A stretch of 64,000 nucleotides of DNA, taken from positions 310,001 to 374,000 of the forward strand of contig JAIUPT010000020.1 in assembly GCA_022315425.1 (NCBI GenBank), read 5' to 3'. This document shows, one piece after another, positions 11,509-23,223 of the stretch. How positions within the stretch are numbered: the first letter of the stretch is position 1; the number at the start of each line of letters is the position of its first letter. This stretch comes from Pseudevernia furfuracea (Eukaryota; Ascomycota; Lecanoromycetes; Lecanorales; Parmeliaceae). The notes below the pieces were generated by a model. That model made no database searches, was not told the origin of the DNA, and saw only the letters and a list, made by a program, of their open reading frames with translations. Both the position numbers and the translations under genes were made by a program.

Positions 11509-11612
11509 CACATCAATCACCCCACGGCCCCTCGTGTCTCTTCACATCATAAGGTCCCCGCTTGAGTTCTTCGCTCCATCACAGTCTCGAGCATCGCCTT
11601 AACTTGCTCACT

Positions 11613-13788
11613 ATGGCTCTTCTGCTGTTTCGTACTTGTCTGCTTTACTTCTTGATCTTTGCTAATGAAGTCTCGAGCTTGGGTAACATTATCGTACGTG
11701 ACTTGGAACCTGAGGACACATTGCTGCCCCAGCGACGATTAAGAGCAGCTAAACGAAGCCATGAGCTCGGCACTCGCGATGCCAAAGGCTGCCTTGGATA
11801 TGACCACAACTTGCACTATTTAGACGGTAAGTATGACTCTTCCTTGCCTCTGATTCTCACTGACATCTGCTATTCAAGCTGATACTCATGGGTCGACTTC
11901 TCAATTCGCTGCTAAATTGGGCATGCAATTCAAAATTCCAGCTCTGATGCTCGAGGACGTTGAGCATCATATCGAAAGTATCGGCTGCTACTCCTCTGAA
12001 ATCCGCCTATATTTCAAGTCTGCAAGAGTCTTGAAGCGCACCCACAATGAATTTACGAGCGTCGACAGCTTTCTCCTTGTTACATCGCATGAAGGCTGTA
12101 ATGAGGATGGAGAACGAAACCCACATATGTAAGTAAGTCCAGCAATACAACGACTACCGCTAAGGGTAATAGGGTATCTGAAGCTACTCTGGACCTTGAT
12201 AATCACGTCATTGTTCTCTCTATCACTAGGGTACCATGGAAAAGCACATTCACCTCGATGACGCTCGACTTTGGCAAGAATGACGACGAATATGTTCTCC
12301 GTCGACATGGCAAACTAGAACCTCGACAAGCAGCGGTAACATCATCTGTGGCGGCGACTTCGTCAGTCGCGTATCCTCCAGCACCTTCATCTACGCCTAG
12401 CAATTGGAATGCGAGTGAAAGCTTTAACAGAACATGGCTCGATGTATCTATTTTACCCCCTGATCCGTCTTTGGGGACGCTGTCTGTCAGCGGCCCTAAA
12501 ATGTAAGTCTCGTTCTGCAGCAAAATATGATACGAACTTCTATCTGAAAGTCTGTCAGACCGCCCGTCAATTTCGAGGTAAAGTGCAAGAATTGCACCGT
12601 TCAAGGGAACATCGATCTCATCGCTGGATCCCTGACCGTGGGAGGAACAAATCATGCGAGCCCTAACACGACCCAAGGCATCGTCAACCTCACCGAAAGT
12701 GTCATCGATTACGTCGAGCACGGTTATGTGCAGTTCACATCAAACAATTTCGGTGCTCACATTGAGCTCGAGAGTACCGTTTCGGCTTCTGAAACTCTTT
12801 ACAACTATACAGCGCCTTTGCCAACAATCCCCTTGACGCCCTTCCAGGTCCGTGGTTGTTCTCTCCATAAATGCACGCTGGTAGCTGACAGCACCCACAG
12901 ATCCCGGGTATCGCATCTGTAGGAGCCGAGCTTGTGCCTCAGGTTTTCGTAGGGTTCAAGCTTGGAGCCAGCATCGACTTCTTCTACGGCTTCGAAGTAC
13001 AAGTACGCCTAACCTCACCGGTCTCGCAGCCCACAAGTTGACCGTCCCCACAGATACCGAACAACTCGAGCGTCTTGCTCGATCTCAGAAACAGAAGCAT
13101 GTCCACCCAATCAGGCTTGTAAGCTCCCTCCCCCACCCTCAAAACGCCCCCAACAACGCCCCTAAACCCAACCCACAGCTCCAACACCAACGTAACCGCC
13201 CTCCCCTTCCAAGCCACCCTCCCCGACCTTGCCCTCACCGCCGTCGGCGGCTTCCAACCCCAACTCCTCCTCGGCATCTCCTTCTTCAGCGGCAAAGGCA
13301 CCGCGGGCGCGGGCATATTCCTCGACGCCCCCGTCCTAACCAGCACCCTCTCCACCGTCAGCCACGTCGACTCCAAATGCGAAAACGTGACCGACTCCGC
13401 CGTCGCCAACGACATCATCAACGACGTCTTCGACACCCTCACCCACATCGACGCGAGCGTCAACGTCGGCCTCGGAGTCGTCGCGCAGGCTCAAGTCGAC
13501 GTCGGCGAATACTCCTTCAAGGACAACGCGCCGTACAGTTTGGCGGAAACGTCGTTTGCGTTGCCGACGGCGTGCATGAGTTTTGATGCCGGGGCCAAGA
13601 GTTACGGTCCCGCGAGTGCCACGACTTCGGCGACGGGGAGCGCGACGGCTACCCAGGGCCACGGCGGGGGCAAGAGCGGAGCAGCTGGCGTGGTCAATCC
13701 GTTCGGAGCGCAGGGCGCCGGGGCGAGGGGGATGCTGGTTGCTTCCGGGCTGATGGTTGTGGGGTCCGTTTGTTTCGTGCTCTTATAG
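11613..13788 (+). CDS. GPI-anchored surface glycoprotein (DUF7029/DUF7223 type)
   Basis: Seven exons: 11613..11826, 11879..12128, 12230..12502, 12559..12847, 12901..13002, 13054..13118, 13179..13788. All junctions are GT-AG, and the sum is 1803 nt (600 aa) with the frame closed throughout. Residues 1-22 are a signal peptide (MALLLFRTCLLYFLIFANEVSS). The body matches the two-domain architecture of secreted fungal proteins with an N-terminal DUF7029-like and a C-terminal DUF7223-like region, and carries many N-x-S/T sites (NWNAS, NCT, NLT, NYT, NNSS, NVT). The C-terminus is Ser/Thr/Gly-rich and ends in a hydrophobic tail (MLVASGLMVVGSVCFVLL) typical of a GPI-anchor signal. It probably sits at the plasma membrane or in the cell wall. 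Its molecular role is unknown. Exon 7 is clearly more GC-rich than the others. Confidence 0.85.
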
Positions 13789-14636
13789 TCCGATGTCGGT
13801 GCGCCGCGACGCCGCTGTGCTGTTTGCCGCCCCCTACTCTAGGGCGTGGGGTTTGGCCGGGACCGCAAGTTGAGAAACACGATGACCACGAATTTTCTTT
13901 TCCGAGTGAGCCCGCCCTGCGCTTACTTATAGTTATGGTGCTAAGTAAGATAAAGAAACCCACTTTCTCCAGCTGTTTCCGAGTCGGAGGGTGTTTTTTT
14001 TTTTTTGGCACTACATACATACATACATACATAGCCCTGGCCTGAAAACTACACTATATTCACGGCCTGGATAACGAACCGCCAGCATGGACTCGATATT
14101 ATTGAAAACCCGCACCGCTTCCACGCGAAAAGAAAACCCACCGGACTTTTTTTCCCCCCCAAAGGCTGATGTGCCCTCATTTTAAGTTTCAAAACAGAGT
14201 CCTGAGCTAAACGGGTTCGAGGGAGAAATTAAAAGCTGCAAAAAAAATTTAAAAAATTGCGCCAGTCCGTCGAGGGTGAAGGCTTCCATCTCCGCACGGG
14301 CAAAGGGGGGTCTACTTACGACATCTCCACGGGCATTCTGTGTGGCTCTGTCCGGACCCGAGAGGAAAAATTCGAGTTCGAGGTAGGGTGCGCAGATATT
14401 AGAGATTATTAGGCAGGAGGGGCGTGTGCGGAGGAAGAGATGTGTAGCTATTGATCCTCTCCATACGGAGTTTCTAATCCTAGATGGTAAGAGCGTCCGC
14501 ATGGATCTATGAAAACTGTGGAGGGAAGTAATGCTGCAAGATGGGAATCCTTGGAAACGTGTCGCAACTATCCATTGGTAGCCAACCAGGATGCCCGCTA
14601 TGTAAACAATCTCGTTATTCCAGACCGTCCTCAACC
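13789..14636. other. Convergent intergenic region
   Basis: This lies between the convergent GPI-protein and MRC1 genes. It holds a poly-T run and a CATA microsatellite (13994-14032) plus A/T homopolymers near 14150-14260. A 150-codon minus-strand frame at 14182-14634 shows no domain and is probably MRC1 3' UTR. Confidence 0.5.
13994..14032 (+). repeat. Poly-T tract plus (CATA)n microsatellite
   Basis: A 13-base T run is followed after six bases by about five copies of CATA. Confidence 0.95.
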
Positions 14637-17600
14637 CTACTCAAAAGCACCCGTGTCCAATCCGCCTAATCCCATTTTCCTTCCCCTCGCCTCCCTTTCC
14701 CTCTCCTCTTTCCTCCTCCTCTCCACCCCCTCTATGACTTTACTCTTCTCCATCTCCCTAGCGAAATAATTGACACTACTCTTCTTGGTCCCTCCCCTTC
14801 TCACAAAATCACCCTTCTCTCCTCCACCCGCCGCTCTCTCAGTAGTTGCGGTGGCCATCGTCGTAATGCCGTGATTTTCGGCGGCAAGATTCGTGGTAGT
14901 AGCACGGCGGAGCAGACTAGGCACTTTGAACCCGCCAATTGAGGGATTGGTTGTAGAGGGATCGTGAAATGCGAGGCGAGAAGTGGATGATGCAGTGGCT
15001 GACTCCGCACGTTTCAGGGAGATGCGGTCGATAATTGAGTTGGGGTTGGGACGGCGGCGAAGATTGGTGTGATTTTCATTGTGATGGCTGGACTCGTCTT
15101 CGGAAGCGGAGGAGGAAGGGTCAGGGGCAACATTGGTCGAGCCAGGCTCTTCGATGAGGAAGGAGACGGATTCGCGGATTTCAGCGAGCGTAGCAGGTTT
15201 CTTGGGTGCTTGGGTACGGCGGGCAGTCGGTGGTGGACGCATGTTGCCCTTGTCAGGGACAGTCTCTTGGAGAGGACGCTTCCGCTTGCCCAGAGTGGGT
15301 TCTGGTAGAGCAGGCTGACATTGTGACTCGGGGTCTTCTTGAGTGTCGGGTTCTACCCTGAAGGAGTCTTCGGCTGGGCGGTCTAAGAAGTCGAGATCAT
15401 CGTCGCCCTCACGGTCTTCAATAGCTCGAAGAAAAGCCAGCTTTTTCGGGTCTTCGGCGATCTTGCCAACGTTCTCATTTTCAAGTAAAGCCTTCCTCAT
15501 CTTGGCAAATTCTCGTCGCTTCCTTCGTTGGCGAGCTTCAGCATCATCATCCGAGTCAGAGAGGTCAAAGTCGGCACCGCGTTTGCGGCGAAGCATGCCG
15601 CCATGGATGTCTTTATACAGCTTCGCAATGTCCTTCTCATCTCTTGCTCTCTCATTGTTCCTGGGGAAATGTAAGTAAACTCGTTAACAAACAGGAAATG
15701 GAACTTCGACTTACGCATAATGGGCCGCCAACTCCCTCTCATTCACATTGACTTCTCCTTGATCTATCATCCCTCGAACGAATTCGTCTTCTTCTCCTCC
15801 ACTCTCATCGTCACTAACTCCACCAATACCAGCATATTCGTCTTCGGATTCCTGAGCTTGCTCTTCGACCATGCCTTTAGCCTCGCTTCTTTTCTTATCG
15901 AAGCTTTCAGTCTCAGACTTGTACTTTTTCCTGGCTTTCTTCATCACGTCGAAAGCGTTCGCAGTCGCGTCATTGCCAGCCTCGTTACGATCAGTTGCCG
16001 GCGGAGTCTCATTCACCTCTGAAAGATTGTCCTCAGCCACAAACCCTCTTTGCAAGCGTCCTTTCTTTTTCTTGATCGGCGAGTCATTTCCAACAGCACC
16101 AGATAGGGGGACAGTATCCACAGTGGAAGGGGGATCAGGAGGATCAGATACAAACCGCGCAGGAGCTGGTGAGGACAATATAAACCCAACATCTTGTGTC
16201 GGATCCGGTATCTCCGACATCTGACTGGCCGTGACTTGTCCTTGAGTGTGACCCAACGTATCGTACCGTATCTGCGACTGGGTGAAGTGGAGATCGATCT
16301 CTTTTGGCGAGTCTGTATTCTGTTCTGCATTTGTGTTAAGTAGCAGGCTGTTCTGACTGTCCGCCACCACCTGCAGGGAGTCGTTCTCATCGAATATGGG
16401 GAAGTTCGGCTCTGGTGGAGGACCTAGGAATGCCAGGGAATCCTGCTCGTCATCGTCATCGAGACCTTGCGTCTGCGTATCGGCCATAGTTGCTGCGAAA
16501 GCTTGGGTCAGTCCCATTGGTGGAGCAACTGACTGTGGTCCTGCGAGGGCGGGGAATTGGGGGACTTCAGGCGCAGAACTAGCTGATGCTGAGGGCTCAT
16601 TCTTCTCGTCATCGTCGTCATCATCGTCGTCGTCGATTACCATCTTAGTCCTGCGCCGATGCAGGTGGGCCTCGTGAGGTTCTTCGTCATCCTCGTTGCC
16701 ATCTCCAACAGTGGCTTCGTCTTCCTCTTCGCCCTCAGAATATTCGGAAGCCTCATTGTCAATCAAGCCGGCCGTCTCGTTTACCCCACCCAAATCTACA
16801 CCCCCATCTCCATCATCTTCAAGCTGCTCGCCATCTGAACTTATATCTTCTTCGCCGGATGGCTGTTCGGGCTCTTCTTCATCGGACCCAGATAGCTCAA
16901 CATCAGAATTGTCTACGTCATCTTGATAGTCTTCGTCTTCGTCGCTGCTATCGGCTAGCCCATCCATTTCGCCATTTGCAATCTTCTCCTTCATTGCCGC
17001 CTTCCTCTCTTTTTGCATGATTTCGTCTGCTTCTCTTCGAGCCTTTTCCACTAGATCTTCTACCTCTGCCTGGTCCTTCTCTCTTTCCTCCGCGGTTTGG
17101 ACGATAATGCCCCGACGTTTTAGGTCTTCTATCTTTGCTCTCCGCTCTTCCATGGCTTGTCCTCTGGCACGCTGTTGCAACGACACCTGCATATCTGCTT
17201 GAGTCATAGATGCTTTCCTCGCGCCGGACAGCTTCTCCGGAGAATTAAGGTGAGCAAGCGCGCGAAGGGTCTGCATTGAACGGCCTTCTTGCACCTTACC
17301 GACGGGTAGGCGATCGAAGACATCGAATTTCGAAGTCTTAGATCGTCGAACCGGCAAGATCTCCAAATCGCTACCTGAATCCAAGTCGACATCTTGACGA
17401 TCTGATATCGGTTTCGCTAGGCGGACTTTGATGGGACGTTGTTTGAAAACTGGTTTCTCATCTCCGGCAATCCCATCAGCATCGTCTGCCTCGCAGTGGT
17501 CGATAGCTTTCCCCTTTCCTTTATCCAATTTCTGTATCGGCTGGCTCATGACTTCGAGCATAGTTGGTAGCTCCTCATCTTCTTGCTCCGACGGCTGTAT

Positions 17601-18842
17601 CGTATTGGTTATGTCTGCCGGCGCCAAGAACGGATCATCAGGTGCAACAGGACTTGTGGGCGGTGAATCATTGTTGTGCACCTCTTCCGGATCTGAAGCA
17701 AGATCCGAGCTCGCAGCGGTCGAAGAGCTTGGGTTCTGAGGCACCTCCACAATTGGTGTCATAGACGTGCGAAAATTGAATCTGTCCAGGAGGCTTTGTT
17801 TGCTAATCTTTTTCTTCGTCTTGGCCTGATGGGCTAGCTGCATATTCCGACTCATTCGCTGTGTCTCCCGACTCATCTCTTCAAGAGCCTTCTTGCTAGC
17901 CTTGCGCGTTGGCCGTGAGTTTTGGGTGAGCCTCTGGTCCGCCGCCCTATCATCGTCCGAGAAGCCTGAGCCTGGAGAAGCATCTCGTGAGAGTGCTTTC
18001 TCGAATGACCTCTGCCTTGCTGCCTTCTCTGCTTTATCTCTGTTTTCTGCCTCCTGCTTCGCTTCACGTTCAGCCCTCTTCTTAGCCACCAGTTCCAGGA
18101 AACGACTGCTAGATTGAGGATTAGTAGGTAGGTCAGAGTCGGACCCATCACAGATGACTGAACGCTGAGGAGATTTTCGTTTCCTTGACACCGTTTCGGG
18201 TGTCAAGAATAGGCCTGGTGAGGGGTTTCGGTTTCTCTGAGGACTGCTTGCACTTGAATAGGCGCGATCGGAGCCATTGTGTGAGGTTCTTTGACGCTTT
18301 GGTGGCCTCGTTGCGGGCGTTAATTCCCTGCTCTCGGTTGCACCTGTCGACTCGTGAGGATCCGTGGCGTGTCCATGTAAAAGTCTCTTCTTGATCCTAG
18401 CATAAGCGTCTCCGTCACCGTCTCCTTCACTAGTCGAGCTGGATCCGCATCTGTCGGAGGTCTGTCCGTTGAGGCGGGCTGCTAACCTGCCCCGCGGGAC
18501 AATTGGCGACTCATCACTTTCCTCCTCTTCTTCCACCTCTTCATCCTCTCGCTGACCAACTTCGGCATCCCCTTTCCCGCCTTTCTGTTTGTCCACCCTC
18601 TGAACGTTGCCAGCGACAGCTGACAAGGCACTTCTCCCCGATTTCTTGGTTTCCGCGATAGGCTCAGAGTCTGACGCATCATCAATTGCTGCTAGCATAG
18701 CCTTGACCTTGCTCCTTGGAGTGAGCTCTTGGGGTGAGCTGCCATGCTGGACGGTTGATGGCGTTGAGAGCGTAGAGCTCGCGATCGAGCGGGCTGGCGT
18801 ACTAGGTAGAGACATTGGATTTTCAGGCTGCCATTTCGACAA
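14637..18842 (-). CDS. MRC1: Mrc1/claspin replication checkpoint mediator
   Basis: Two exons: 15715..18842 and 14637..15660. The 54-nt intron (GTAAGT/CCCCAG) joins ..ERELAAHYA to NNERARDEKD in phase 2, and the product is 1383 aa. It is acidic and largely disordered. An SQ/TQ cluster lies at about residues 785-885 (TQTQ, DSQN, FTQSQ, HTQGQ, ASQM, DPTQD), the phosphorylation sites for the Mec1/ATR-type kinase. After it comes the conserved MRC1-like domain, about residues 905-1090, containing GFVAEDNLSE, DEYAGIGG and the DEKDIAKLYKDIHGGMLRRKRG stretch spanning the splice site. Known role: Mrc1 travels with the replication fork, couples helicase and polymerase, and relays stalling to the Rad53/Cds1 checkpoint kinase in the nucleus. 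Length and motif order fit filamentous-fungal orthologues. Confidence 0.93.
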
Positions 18843-19971
18843 GGCACGTAGTTGCAGTAACGCAAACTGAGAATATGGTCTAAAGGTCAGTTGTGGTAAT
18901 CGACTCTAGATCTCGCGCCAGAAGACGCGATTTGTCCAGCCCTACGCTAGCGCGTTTTCTGACTAGGTACCAGCCTCAAAATGCTTGGCAAGAAATTAGT
19001 CCGGCCCTTTGATGTCAATTACCTTACACTTTGCATGCGCTGCCATCAATATGCCTCGCTACCAAAATTCCGGTCTCGATACCATCTGTCTTTTCTTGAT
19101 AGGAGGCATCACGGAATCTGCTGGGTTTTGAAGACTCTTCTAGAAAACGCGATTGAATAAGCGTTATCTTTACGAGGCATTACCGAGACTGTGAGGCGAG
19201 GAGGCCTAAGGAATCACAAAATCTGCTGGGTTTGAGGGCTTTTGAAGATAACTCAACGAGACTGTCGTATTCAGGATAGCGATTGCAGTCTAAACATCGA
19301 TGGGACTTCGGCAACCAAGCTGGACCCTTTCATGTTCACGGAACATTAATCGAAACTGTTCTGTGATTATCTACTTTGGTGAAGTCAGATTGCAAGAGTC
19401 TCAAAACAACGTATTGCCATGTCTCTTTGCTCAAATCAAGGTGGGTCTAAGACCCAAATGAAGTTCGAACAACTTCTCTTGACGAAGTGATGTATGCTAC
19501 AGTACATACCACCTAACCTAATACACAATTAGTTGTCTAGAGAGAAAGCGATATCATTTTGGGGGTTATAAGTTCTTCACTTTCTCATCATTATCCTAGC
19601 GGGACATGTTCTAGTCAATCATCAGCAGTAACGCAAGCGTAAGGGAAGCAATCGATGCGAGTCTAGGGGCTGTTCTTGGCGCTATCAGCTATTCCATATT
19701 GTTTCCATCCATTCTTCTCATCATCGAGGCGCTTTCTCGTTGTGAAGTACATGCATCTTCTTTTTGATGCTCAAAATCCGCGAATTCAACATCAAGACGA
19801 TAATTCCAGCCGCTATTCTTCTCGAGGGCCTGCCTGGCTCGTACGGACATATCCTTCCAAGCGCAACGTCCGACAGATGCGACAGATGAACCGTTCCTCA
19901 TATGCGAACTAGCGCCACCAAACGCCAGGCTACCTTCCAAGAAGGCTTTCTCGCACCCTCACCCCTACCGA
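18843..19971. other. No gene seen; short direct repeat
   Basis: A 1.1-kb gap upstream of MRC1. The phrase AATCTGCTGGGTTT occurs twice, near 19115 and 19219, each in a similar context (…GGAATC…). This suggests a degenerate ~100-bp direct repeat. Short frames at 19676-19940 overlap on both strands and show no domain. Confidence 0.45.
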
Positions 19972-20538
19972 ATGGTAGCTATGCTAGTCCTTTATCTCTT
20001 TAGCCTCATACACACACGAGCCCTCGGAGCACCGCCTCCCACGCTATCCTCCCTTACACTCATCAACCTCTCGCATGCCAATGCAACATTCCCGCGCCCC
20101 TCCCCACCACCGCCCACCTCAAAGTAAGTCAAGTCAAGATCTTACCGCCAGTCTCATACTCACGCCACCAGCCACCTTCCCCCATCCCCCTACTACTACA
20201 CCACCCCCTCCGGTCCCGTAACCCTCAAATTCTACTCCTACGGCCTGCCCCTACCCTCACACCCCGTCCTCACCGTGCTCAGTACAGCCCTTCGAGACGT
20301 CAACGCCCAGATCCACCCCCAAAGCCCAATCACGGACCACTTCTTGCATTACTCGTCAGGGAAAGTGTACGTTTTGATACAACACAACGGACAGATGACG
20401 TGGGAGGTACTCGAAGACACGATTTGGGGTTTGTTCCATTTTGTGGAGACCTACGAATGCGTGGACTTCGATTTCGATGTTGGGGAGTTCGGTATGGAAA
20501 GGGCGTTCGGAACGGGGGTGTTGGGAGAAGTCCGATAG
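19972..20538 (+). CDS. Small secreted protein of unknown function
   Basis: Two exons: 19972..20123 and 20172..20538. The 48-nt intron (GTAAGT donor, CCACCAG acceptor, phase 2) closes the frame, giving 172 aa. The N-terminus (MVAMLVLYLFSLIHTRALGA) is a signal peptide, followed by one N-x-T site (NAT) and a proline-rich linker. The C-terminal ~110 residues look compactly folded (PVTLKFYSYG…FLHYSSGKVYVLIQHNGQMTWEVLEDTIWGLFHFV). I do not recognise the family. Only one cysteine is present, so it is not a typical cysteine-rich effector. Confidence 0.7.
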
Positions 20539-20931
20539 AGCATTGGCCGTGCAGGCAGCAACCTGTTTCGGGGGTCTAAATTTCGGTATTTTGTGTCATA
20601 TCTGTTTCTTCGAGGAAAGCGGATTGGGGATGGTTGTGGCTACGGAGCGGCCAAGCGTAGGAGTTGACGATTAGTGTTTTCTAAACCCGGAAAGGGACGC
20701 GGGCTAAGGAGAACAAGAAAACCGGCGAACAAGAGGCTTTAGAAGCTGGGTCGTAGTCCGGTCATTGGAACACGATTGTCACTGCGTCTCTGACATTGCG
20801 CCGAACGTAATGCTTACATCCTAGTCTCATGCCCTTATCTCCAAGTCGCTTGTCTTAGGATCCTATCAAACGCCACGGTACTAAAAGCCCAGTGCGTACT
20901 GATCACTCTCCGCACGATAGAACGGGTTCCC
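20539..20931. other. Convergent intergenic region, nothing seen
   Basis: A gap of about 390 bp between convergent genes. No repeats or RNA genes are noticed. Confidence 0.5.
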
Positions 20932-22340
20932 TTAAACCATTACGTTTGGCTCCTTGGCCAGAATCTCAATACGTGCAAGCTCAGAAGAATCATTCGGTGT
21001 GCCATGAATTCCCTCTGGATATGACGGTCCAGTAAGGCGATTCTCCTTGCTTCTCGAAAGACCACTTGGATTCTTGGTGTGAGAGCTGCGGTAGAAATGA
21101 GAACGCAGAGAGCTGAAGTAAGGAGCCAAGGACTTGAATCCTCTTTCGTGATTGATGAGGGCGGGCAAGATGGGCATACACCCTACCATCAGCCCGATGT
21201 CGACTTCGAGGAGTCTATATTTGGTTGCAAATCGTCAGTCGCGAATAGTCTGCTTTAGGGGTAGCTCCAAGAGACTGACGAGAGTACAAAGAGCGGACCG
21301 AGCCACCAGCTGGTATCGGCCCTATGCCATTGAACGATGCGGTAGCTGAGCCCAGCGATGCTAGAGACACACGCGCTAGATCTTGATCAGCGACTGAACT
21401 GAACCGATTACAGCAGGACTCGGTACAAGAATCCCGTGCAAAACACAGCACCGACGCCGATTTTCTTATTCCGTCGCATGCGTAATGTCGAAATGACGAG
21501 AAGTGGAAGGAACAAAATGTAAAAGTCGCTGATGATGTTGATCACGCTTATGACCACGTCCAGAGCGTTGAGCCTGTGGGAACATGCCGCGTATTTCAAG
21601 GGATCTGATGGAATGCACAGCGTAATGGCGAGCACCGTGCCAACTACATGGTTTAGGAGCGTCGTGATGATGCCAATGTAGATCCAGATCCTGAACTTTT
21701 GATTCGCAGAGAAGAGACGAAAATAGAGGAGTAGAATGCTGAGTTTGGTAAATATCATCATCGGTCCATAGAGGAAATTGGTTGCTTTGAGTGCCTGAAT
21801 ATTTTTCAGTCCGGGCCAGTTGAGCGCGGTAAGGGCGGTCTGACCTTGATATTGTACTCGCTCAAGAACACAGTCAAATGTACGTTCCACTGGTGAGCTC
21901 CGATGCCAGTGTGGAAAACTGATCTCAGTCAGACCCGGATCTGAGAGAGCTCAGGCTCGGGTGTGTGAGCGTACCGTAACTGAGTAGACCCATATATCCA
22001 ACAGAGATGATCTTCGTTAATCAGTCAAAACCTTTACAGAGACCTCGGCAACGAACCATTCCAGTAAGACAAGCTGCTGCACGAATTCATCAGTAAGGGA
22101 GCCGGACTTTTTTGTTTCCATATCCCTACCGTCCTCCCAGCCGATGGCTTTCGTCACAAAGGCTTTTGCATAAAATCTCAACATGACAAAAATGAGCGTT
22201 ATAGCGGTGAGAATGCCGGATCCGACAAGTACAGCATAGGCTCGAGATTCAGGGTCAATGAAATTTGGGACAACGCCATGCGGAGGAGCAAGAGCAGGAA
22301 GCTTAGAGATATCGGTGCCGGGTGGGATGGCCAAAGACAT
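20932..22340 (-). CDS. SAT4/rhodopsin-like seven-TM membrane protein
   Basis: Seven exons: 22130..22340, 22057..22073, 21975..22011, 21845..21918, 21427..21794, 21280..21375, 20932..21214. They sum to 1086 nt (361 aa) with the frame closed. The product has the hallmarks of the fungal SAT4/PTH11-related integral membrane family. These are RAYAVLVGSGILTAITLIFVMLRFYAK (TM1), then GWED, then SVGYMGLLSYG, then TGIGAHQW, then ATNFLYGPMMIFTKLSILLLYFRLF, then a pair of helices around DVVISVINIISDFYILFLPLLV, then DTSWWLGPL, then LLEVDIGLMVGCMPILPAL. The cytosolic tail follows. The family is thought to include GPCR-like receptors (PTH11 is involved in surface sensing), but most members have no known ligand. 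There is no CFEM domain here. Exon 2 is only 17 nt, an unusual micro-exon supplying ACLTGM between GWED and IISVGY. Confidence 0.85.
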
Positions 22341-23223
22341 TGCTGGAATTCTAAGCTGGAAAGTTTGTCAAGTGTAGATTAAAAAAAAAACGGAATAGAG
22401 CAACAAGACGTGAAGTCCTTGAGATCCTCTGTTCTGTGGACGGTAATGAGCAGCAAGAAATCAGATCGGTAGTTGTATGGGGGAAGGTGTTTGATCACAA
22501 CGCTTGATAATCCACACACGACACTTGGAATGCTAGTCAGCTAACCCGCGAGTATCCTGTCGCTAGACAGTGTCAACCGCAAACTCCGAGAGTAAGACGC
22601 ATGTCAGCAATCAATGCATTGACCTGCGTCCCCTGATGCGATGTATGTGCACTGTGCCGTACTCCAAGTGTCTTTCTCGATGGGAGATCTAGCCCCGCTA
22701 GCTATGTTTCGGTGTGGGATATGTGGGACACTTGTTGTTCAACCTTGACTCAGTAGAGTCAGCTGATTCATCTGTTCCAGGCGTAAGCGGATGCTGCTGC
22801 ATGTCAGATTCTTGGAGCGGCTGAGCGAAATCCTTCCGATAGATAATCGATGCAGCCATGCTACTCATGGAAAGCTTCATTAAAACACTGCGCTTAATAA
22901 CCAACCCCACACCATGGAGCAATACAACATGTGTCAGACTTCCATGCGAGATGGACTAGTCTAAATGATGATTACATAACTAACGGTGGGGCCTGAAACA
23001 TGCGAGGGGTAATAAATCGTTAGTTCATGCATGATTCATGCAAAGTACCGCGCTCGATGCAACCACGATTACGCTCCTCGTGAAGCCCACCACATTTCCA
23101 TCTTACTAACAAGACGCTCACAAGGGACTGAACTGCTATAGCTCATTCAAGCTTCCGTCATCTTCATCCTCTGCTGATCATTCCTTCGTCAACGATTCCA
23201 TCTGAGAGTTCCTGTTGAAGGCA
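22341..23223. other. Divergent intergenic region, nothing certain
   Basis: An 880-bp gap between divergent genes. A 74-codon minus frame at 22698-22922 has no domain. The last ~60 bases before 23224 are pyrimidine-rich, as is common just upstream of fungal start codons. Confidence 0.45.

Larger units (their letters stand above)
8829..11612. other. 2.8 kb without a recognisable gene
   Basis: Only short, mutually overlapping frames are found (for example at 9464-9658, 9666-9905, 9832-10089 and 10828-11142). None has a domain or a convincing intron structure. It contains a TAAGG microsatellite at 10756-10780 and, at the end, the TATA-like element of the next gene. Confidence 0.5.

Noticed and set aside
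14182..14634. 150-codon minus frame
   Set aside because: It directly follows the MRC1 stop, has no domain and is full of low-complexity A/T runs. It is probably 3' UTR.
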